From contig NZ_CALAGI010000166.1 of the NCBI RefSeq assembly GCF_937891315.1, positions 1 through 28,057 of the forward strand: DNA of 28,057 bases, given 5' to 3'. The stretch is from an uncultured Amaricoccus sp. Its GTDB lineage: Bacteria; Pseudomonadota; Alphaproteobacteria; Rhodobacterales; Rhodobacteraceae. The notes under the pieces are model-generated. The model did no database searches. It was not told the origin of the DNA and was given only the letters and a program-made list of their open reading frames with translations. This document shows, in pieces, positions 24,415 through 28,057 of this stretch. Numbering within the stretch: position 1 is the first letter of the stretch; the number at the start of each line of letters is the position of its first letter. A program made the position numbers and the translations under genes.

Positions 24415-26223
24415 ATGTCGCTGAACGCCACCGTCGCCCGAGTCACCCAGCGGATCATCGATCGTTCGTCCCCGATCCGACGCCCCTATCTCGACCGCAT
24501 GGCCCGCGCCCGCGCCGAGGGACCGAAACGCGCGCATCTCACCTGCGGCAACCAGGCCCATGCCTACGCCGCGATGACCGACGGCGAGAAGGCGATCCTC
24601 GTCGGCGACAGCGCCGGCAATCTCGGCATCGTCACCGCCTACAACGACATGCTGTCGGCGCATCAGCCGTTCGAGACCTATCCCGCCCTCATCCGCCGCG
24701 CCGCCGCCGAGATGGGCGGCACCGCGCAGGTCGCCGGCGGCGTGCCGGCGATGTGCGACGGTGTCACCCAGGGCCAGGCGGGGATGGAGCTCAGCCTCTT
24801 TTCGCGCGATGTCATCGCCATGGCGGCCGGCATCTCGCTGTCGCACGACGTCTTCGACAGCACCGTCTATCTCGGCGTCTGCGACAAGATCGTGCCCGGC
24901 CTCGTCATCGCCGCGGCCACGTTCGGCCACCTGCCGGCGGTGTTCCTGCCGGCCGGGCCGATGACCTCCGGCATCCCGAACGATCAGAAATCCAAGGTCC
25001 GGCAGCAGTTCGCCAGCGGCGAGGTCGGCCGCGACAAGCTGATGGAGGCCGAGATGGCCTCCTATCACGGTCCAGGCACCTGCACCTTCTACGGCACCGC
25101 CAACACCAACCAGATGCTGATGGAGTTCATGGGCCTGCACCTGCCCGGCGCCTCCTTCGTCAATCCCGGCACGCCGCTGCGCGAGGCGCTGACCATCGAG
25201 GGTGCCAAGCGCGCGCTGGCGATCTCCGCGCTCGGCAACCAGTACACGCCGGTCTGCGACGTGCTCGACGAGCGGGCCTTCGTCAACGGCATCGTCGGGC
25301 TGAACGCGACGGGCGGCTCGACCAACCTGCTGATCCACCTGATCGCCATGGCCCGCGCCGCCGGCATCCTGCTCGACTGGGAGGATTTCGCCGAACTCAG
25401 CGACGCGACGCCGCTGATGGCGCGGGTTTATCCGAACGGCCTCGCCGACGTGAACCATTTCCATGCCGCCGGCGGCCTCGGCTTTCTCATCGGCGAGCTT
25501 CTCGACGCCGGCCTCCTCCACGACGACACCCGCACCGTCGCCGGCGACGGCCTCGCGCGCTATTCACAGGAACCGAAGCTGATCGACGGCGCGCTGGTCT
25601 GGCAGGACGGCGCCGACCACTCGCTCAACGACAAGATTCTGCGCCCTGCCACCGATCCCTTCCAGGCGACCGGCGGCACCCGGCGGCTCCGGGGCAATCT
25701 CGGCACCGGGGTGATGAAGGTCTCGGCCGTCGCGATCGAGCGCCAGATCGTCGAGGCGCCGGTTCGCGTCTTCCACGACCAGGACGAGGTGAAGCGCGCC
25801 TTCCGCGCCGGGGAATTCACCACCGATACCATCTTCGTCGTGCGGTTCCAGGGCCCGAAGGCCAACGGCATGCCGGAACTGCACAGCCTCACCCCCGTGC
25901 TCGCCGTGCTGCAGGACAAGGGGCTGAAGGTGGCACTGGTCACCGACGGCCGCATGTCCGGCGCTTCCGGCAAGGTGCCCTCGGCGATCCATGTCAGCCC
26001 GGAGGCACTGGATGGCGGCCCGCTCGCCCGACTGCGCGACGGCGACCTCGTGCGGGTCGATGCCATCGCCGGCACGCTCGACGTGCTGACGCCCGGCGTG
26101 CTCGATCGACCGAACGTGCATCCGGACCTGTCCGCCAACGGGTACGGCGTCGGCCGCGAACTCTTCGCCGCCTTCCGCGCCCAGGTCGGCGCGGCCGAGG
26201 CCGGCGCCTCACCGCTGTTCTGA
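24415..26223 (+). CDS. edd: Phosphogluconate dehydratase
   Basis: A 602-residue IlvD/Edd-family dehydratase converting 6-phosphogluconate to 2-keto-3-deoxy-6-phosphogluconate, the signature step of the Entner-Doudoroff pathway. Seen: VTAYNDMLSAHQPFETYP, cluster cysteines C114 in MCDGVTQGQ and C156 in GVCDKIVPGL, GPMTSG, the NATGGSTN stretch, and the C-terminal VTDGRMSGASGKVPSAIHVSPEA in two consecutive motifs. The oxygen-sensitive [4Fe-4S] cluster is expected for this family. The length is usual. GGGAGGGAG precedes the ATG. It is followed by eda after 36 bp. Confidence 0.97.
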   Translation: MSLNATVARVTQRIIDRSSPIRRPYLDRMARARAEGPKRAHLTCGNQAHAYAAMTDGEKAILVGDSAGNLGIVTAYNDMLSAHQPFETYPALIRRAAAEMGGTAQVAGGVPAMCDGVTQGQAGMELSLFSRDVIAMAAGISLSHDVFDSTVYLGVCDKIVPGLVIAAATFGHLPAVFLPAGPMTSGIPNDQKSKVRQQFASGEVGRDKLMEAEMASYHGPGTCTFYGTANTNQMLMEFMGLHLPGASFVNPGTPLREALTIEGAKRALAISALGNQYTPVCDVLDERAFVNGIVGLNATGGSTNLLIHLIAMARAAGILLDWEDFAELSDATPLMARVYPNGLADVNHFHAAGGLGFLIGELLDAGLLHDDTRTVAGDGLARYSQEPKLIDGALVWQDGADHSLNDKILRPATDPFQATGGTRRLRGNLGTGVMKVSAVAIERQIVEAPVRVFHDQDEVKRAFRAGEFTTDTIFVVRFQGPKANGMPELHSLTPVLAVLQDKGLKVALVTDGRMSGASGKVPSAIHVSPEALDGGPLARLRDGDLVRVDAIAGTLDVLTPGVLDRPNVHPDLSANGYGVGRELFAAFRAQVGAAEAGASPLF

Positions 26224-26259
26224 ACCGCCGCCTGCCAACACCAGAAGGAGCCTCGCGCG

Positions 26260-26901
26260 ATGACCCCCAAGGACGCATCGGCCTATGCGAAGGAAATCTG
26301 CGGCCTCGCGCCGGTCATCCCAGTGATCGTCGTCGATGATCTCGCCTATTCCGTCCCGCTCGCCGAGGCGCTGGTCGCCGGCGGGCTGCCGGTGCTGGAG
26401 GTAACGCTGCGCACGCCGGTCGCGCTCGACGTCATCAAGGCGATGGCCGAGGTTCCCGGCGGCGTGGTCGGCGCGGGCACCCTGCTCGGACCGAAGGACG
26501 TCAAGGCCGCCAAGGCCGCCGGCGCGAAGTTCGGCGTCTCGCCCGGCGTGACCGAGGAACTGCTCGCCGCCTGCGAGGAGGAGGAGCTGCCCCTGCTCGC
26601 CGGCACCGCCACCATCTCCGAGGCGATGCGCCTGCTCGCCCGCGGCTACGACGTCGCGAAATTCTTCCCCGCCGAGGTGAATGGCGGCGCCCCCGCGCTC
26701 AAGGCGTTCTACGGGCCGCTGCCCCAGATGAACTACTGCCCGACCGGCGGCGTAAGCCCGGACAACGCCGTTTCGTATCTGTCGCTGCCGAACGTGATGT
26801 GCGTCGGCGGCTCGTGGGTGGTCACCAAGGCGCTGATGAGCGGCGGAGAATGGGGCGAGATCGAATCGCTTGCCCGCGCCGCGAGCAGGCTCGGGAGGTA
26901 A
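26260..26901 (+). CDS. eda: KDPG/KHG aldolase
   Basis: A 213-residue class I aldolase splitting 2-keto-3-deoxy-6-phosphogluconate into pyruvate and glyceraldehyde-3-phosphate. The Schiff-base lysine is K134 in YDVAKFFPAE, and the catalytic glutamate is E47 in VLEVTLRTP. Phosphate-binding strands GAGTLLG and CPTGGV are present. Length and spacing match the E. coli trimeric enzyme. The ATG follows AAGGAG. Its TAA is two bases before the pgi ATG, and the end of the gene supplies the GGGAGG ribosome-binding site for pgi. Confidence 0.97.
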   Translation: MTPKDASAYAKEICGLAPVIPVIVVDDLAYSVPLAEALVAGGLPVLEVTLRTPVALDVIKAMAEVPGGVVGAGTLLGPKDVKAAKAAGAKFGVSPGVTEELLAACEEEELPLLAGTATISEAMRLLARGYDVAKFFPAEVNGGAPALKAFYGPLPQMNYCPTGGVSPDNAVSYLSLPNVMCVGGSWVVTKALMSGGEWGEIESLARAASRLGR

Positions 26902-26903
26902 TC

Positions 26904-28057
26904 ATGGCCGACAGGATCTGGCAGGCACTGATGGACGCCGGCGCGAGCGCGCGCGACCGCCATATCACCGCGCTCTTCGAGCGCAATCCCGATCGGTTCC
27001 GCGAATTCTCGGTATCGCTCGGCGACATGACGCTCGATTTCTCCAAGACCAGTCTCGACGCCCACGCCCTTACCCTTCTGCTCGAACTGGCGGCGGCGCG
27101 CGGCGTGCCGGTCCATCGCGACGCAATGTTCCGCGGCGAGGCGATCAATGTGACCGAGGGCCGCGCGGTCCTGCACACCGCGCTCCGCAACCGCTCGAAC
27201 ACGCCGGTGCTCGTCGATGGCGCCGACGTCATGCCCGGAGTGAACGAGGTGCTCGGCCGCATGGCCGCCTTCTCCGCCGGCGTCCGCGACGGTACCATCG
27301 CCGCGGCGGACGGCCGCCCCTTCACCGATGTCGTCAATATCGGCATCGGCGGCAGCGATCTCGGCCCGGTGATGGTGACGCTGGCGCTGGCGCCCTATCA
27401 CGATGGGCCACGAACGCATTATGTCTCGAACGTCGACGGCGCGCATGTGCATGACGTGCTCGCCGATCTCGATCCGGCGCGGACACTTGTGATCGTCGCC
27501 TCGAAGACCTTCACCACCATCGAGACCATGACCAATGCGCGCACGGCCCAGGCCTGGCTGCGCGCCTCGCTCGGCGCCGCGGCGGACGGGCATTTCGCCG
27601 CCGTCTCGACCGCGCTCGACAAGACCGCGGCCTTCGGCATCGACCCGGCCCGCGTCTTCGGCTTCTGGGACTGGGTCGGCGGGCGCTATTCGGTCTGGGG
27701 CGCCGTCGGCCTGCCGGTGATGATCGCGGTCGGGCCGGAGAACTTCCTCGACTTCCTCGCCGGCGCCCATGCCATGGACCGCCATTTCGTCGAGGCGCCG
27801 CTACCGGCCAACATGCCGGTGCTGCTCGCACTCGTCGGGGTCTGGCACCGCAATATCTGCGCCTATGCCAGCCGCGCCGTGCTGCCCTATGACCAACGGC
27901 TCAGCCGCCTGCCGGCCTATCTGCAGCAGCTCGACATGGAATCGAACGGCAAGGGCGTGGCGCTCGACGGCTCGGCGCTGCGTCGCGCCAGCGGCCCGAT
28001 CGTCTGGGGCGAGCCCGGCACCAACGGCCAGCACGCCTTCTACCAGCTGATCCACCA
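26904..28057 (+). CDS. pgi: Glucose-6-phosphate isomerase (5' part, cut by window edge)
   Basis: The first 384 codons of phosphoglucose isomerase, which interconverts fructose-6-phosphate and glucose-6-phosphate. Seen: VNIGIGGSDLGPVM, HYVSNVDGAHV, the sugar-phosphate loop IVASKTFTTIETM, the signature FWDWVGGRYSVWGAVGLP, and the QQLDMESNGKG segment. The family is about 540 residues, so the last third, with the C-terminal signature, is outside the window. Being at the end of a fructokinase/Entner-Doudoroff block, it returns fructose-6-phosphate to Zwf. Translation probably starts from the GGGAGG within the end of eda. Confidence 0.97.
   Translation, partial: MADRIWQALMDAGASARDRHITALFERNPDRFREFSVSLGDMTLDFSKTSLDAHALTLLLELAAARGVPVHRDAMFRGEAINVTEGRAVLHTALRNRSNTPVLVDGADVMPGVNEVLGRMAAFSAGVRDGTIAAADGRPFTDVVNIGIGGSDLGPVMVTLALAPYHDGPRTHYVSNVDGAHVHDVLADLDPARTLVIVASKTFTTIETMTNARTAQAWLRASLGAAADGHFAAVSTALDKTAAFGIDPARVFGFWDWVGGRYSVWGAVGLPVMIAVGPENFLDFLAGAHAMDRHFVEAPLPANMPVLLALVGVWHRNICAYASRAVLPYDQRLSRLPAYLQQLDMESNGKGVALDGSALRRASGPIVWGEPGTNGQHAFYQLIH

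Overview
The window is very GC-rich and tightly packed, with many 1-16 bp gene overlaps and GTG/TTG starts. Gene content points to an alphaproteobacterium, most plausibly a member of Rhodobacterales: smc preceded by an FAD oxidoreductase, a HemP-type heme uptake protein, an M17 aminopeptidase paired with an NlpC/P60 hydrolase, a class II cytochrome c, and a clustered Entner-Doudoroff pathway. This placement is an inference from gene content, not from a marker phylogeny. I see no rRNA, tRNA, CRISPR array, insertion sequence or phage gene. It reads as chromosomal backbone with accessory metabolic cassettes.

Layout. 1-3.4 kb (minus): the 5' two thirds of smc and an upstream DAO-family FAD oxidoreductase. 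3.3-4.35 kb (plus): a possible 47-residue ORF coupled to an EamA-type permease. 4.36-4.6 kb (minus): a 49-residue membrane protein followed by a dispersed repeat. 4.84-7.73 kb (plus): a quinone/aromatic stress cluster of ring-cleaving dioxygenase, alpha/beta hydrolase and small GNAT protein, closed by an intrinsic terminator, then a pirin. 7.76-10.29 kb: a SAM methyltransferase divergent from a winged-helix/TPR regulator. 10.29-12.48 kb (minus): diheme cytochrome c, cytochrome c' and beta-carbonic anhydrase. 12.63-15.43 kb (plus): a histidine-less Hpt-like protein, an M17 aminopeptidase and an NlpC/P60 hydrolase. 15.46-17.18 kb: hemP plus a coupled cysteine-cluster protein, divergent from a ChaN-family heme-binding protein. 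17.26-19.2 kb (plus): pncA-pncB of NAD salvage. 19.49 kb to the end (plus): alpha-glucosidase, fructokinase, zwf, pgl, edd, eda, pgi (cut by the window edge).

How the genes work together. The last block forms a route in which an alpha-glucoside such as sucrose is hydrolysed, fructose is phosphorylated, Pgi makes glucose-6-phosphate, and Zwf-Pgl-Edd-Eda yield pyruvate and glyceraldehyde-3-phosphate. The hemP/chaN pair shares a 223 bp intergenic region in which an AT-rich palindrome overlaps a good promoter, suggesting iron-dependent repression.

The most unusual structure is a ~97 bp element present in three copies (4363-4455 minus, 6678-6774 plus, 19225-19321 plus). Each copy lies 4-23 bp behind the stop codon of a gene and in that gene's orientation. 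Its second half is well conserved, and two copies show a compensatory base-pair change in the stem. I do not recognise it as a named repeat family.
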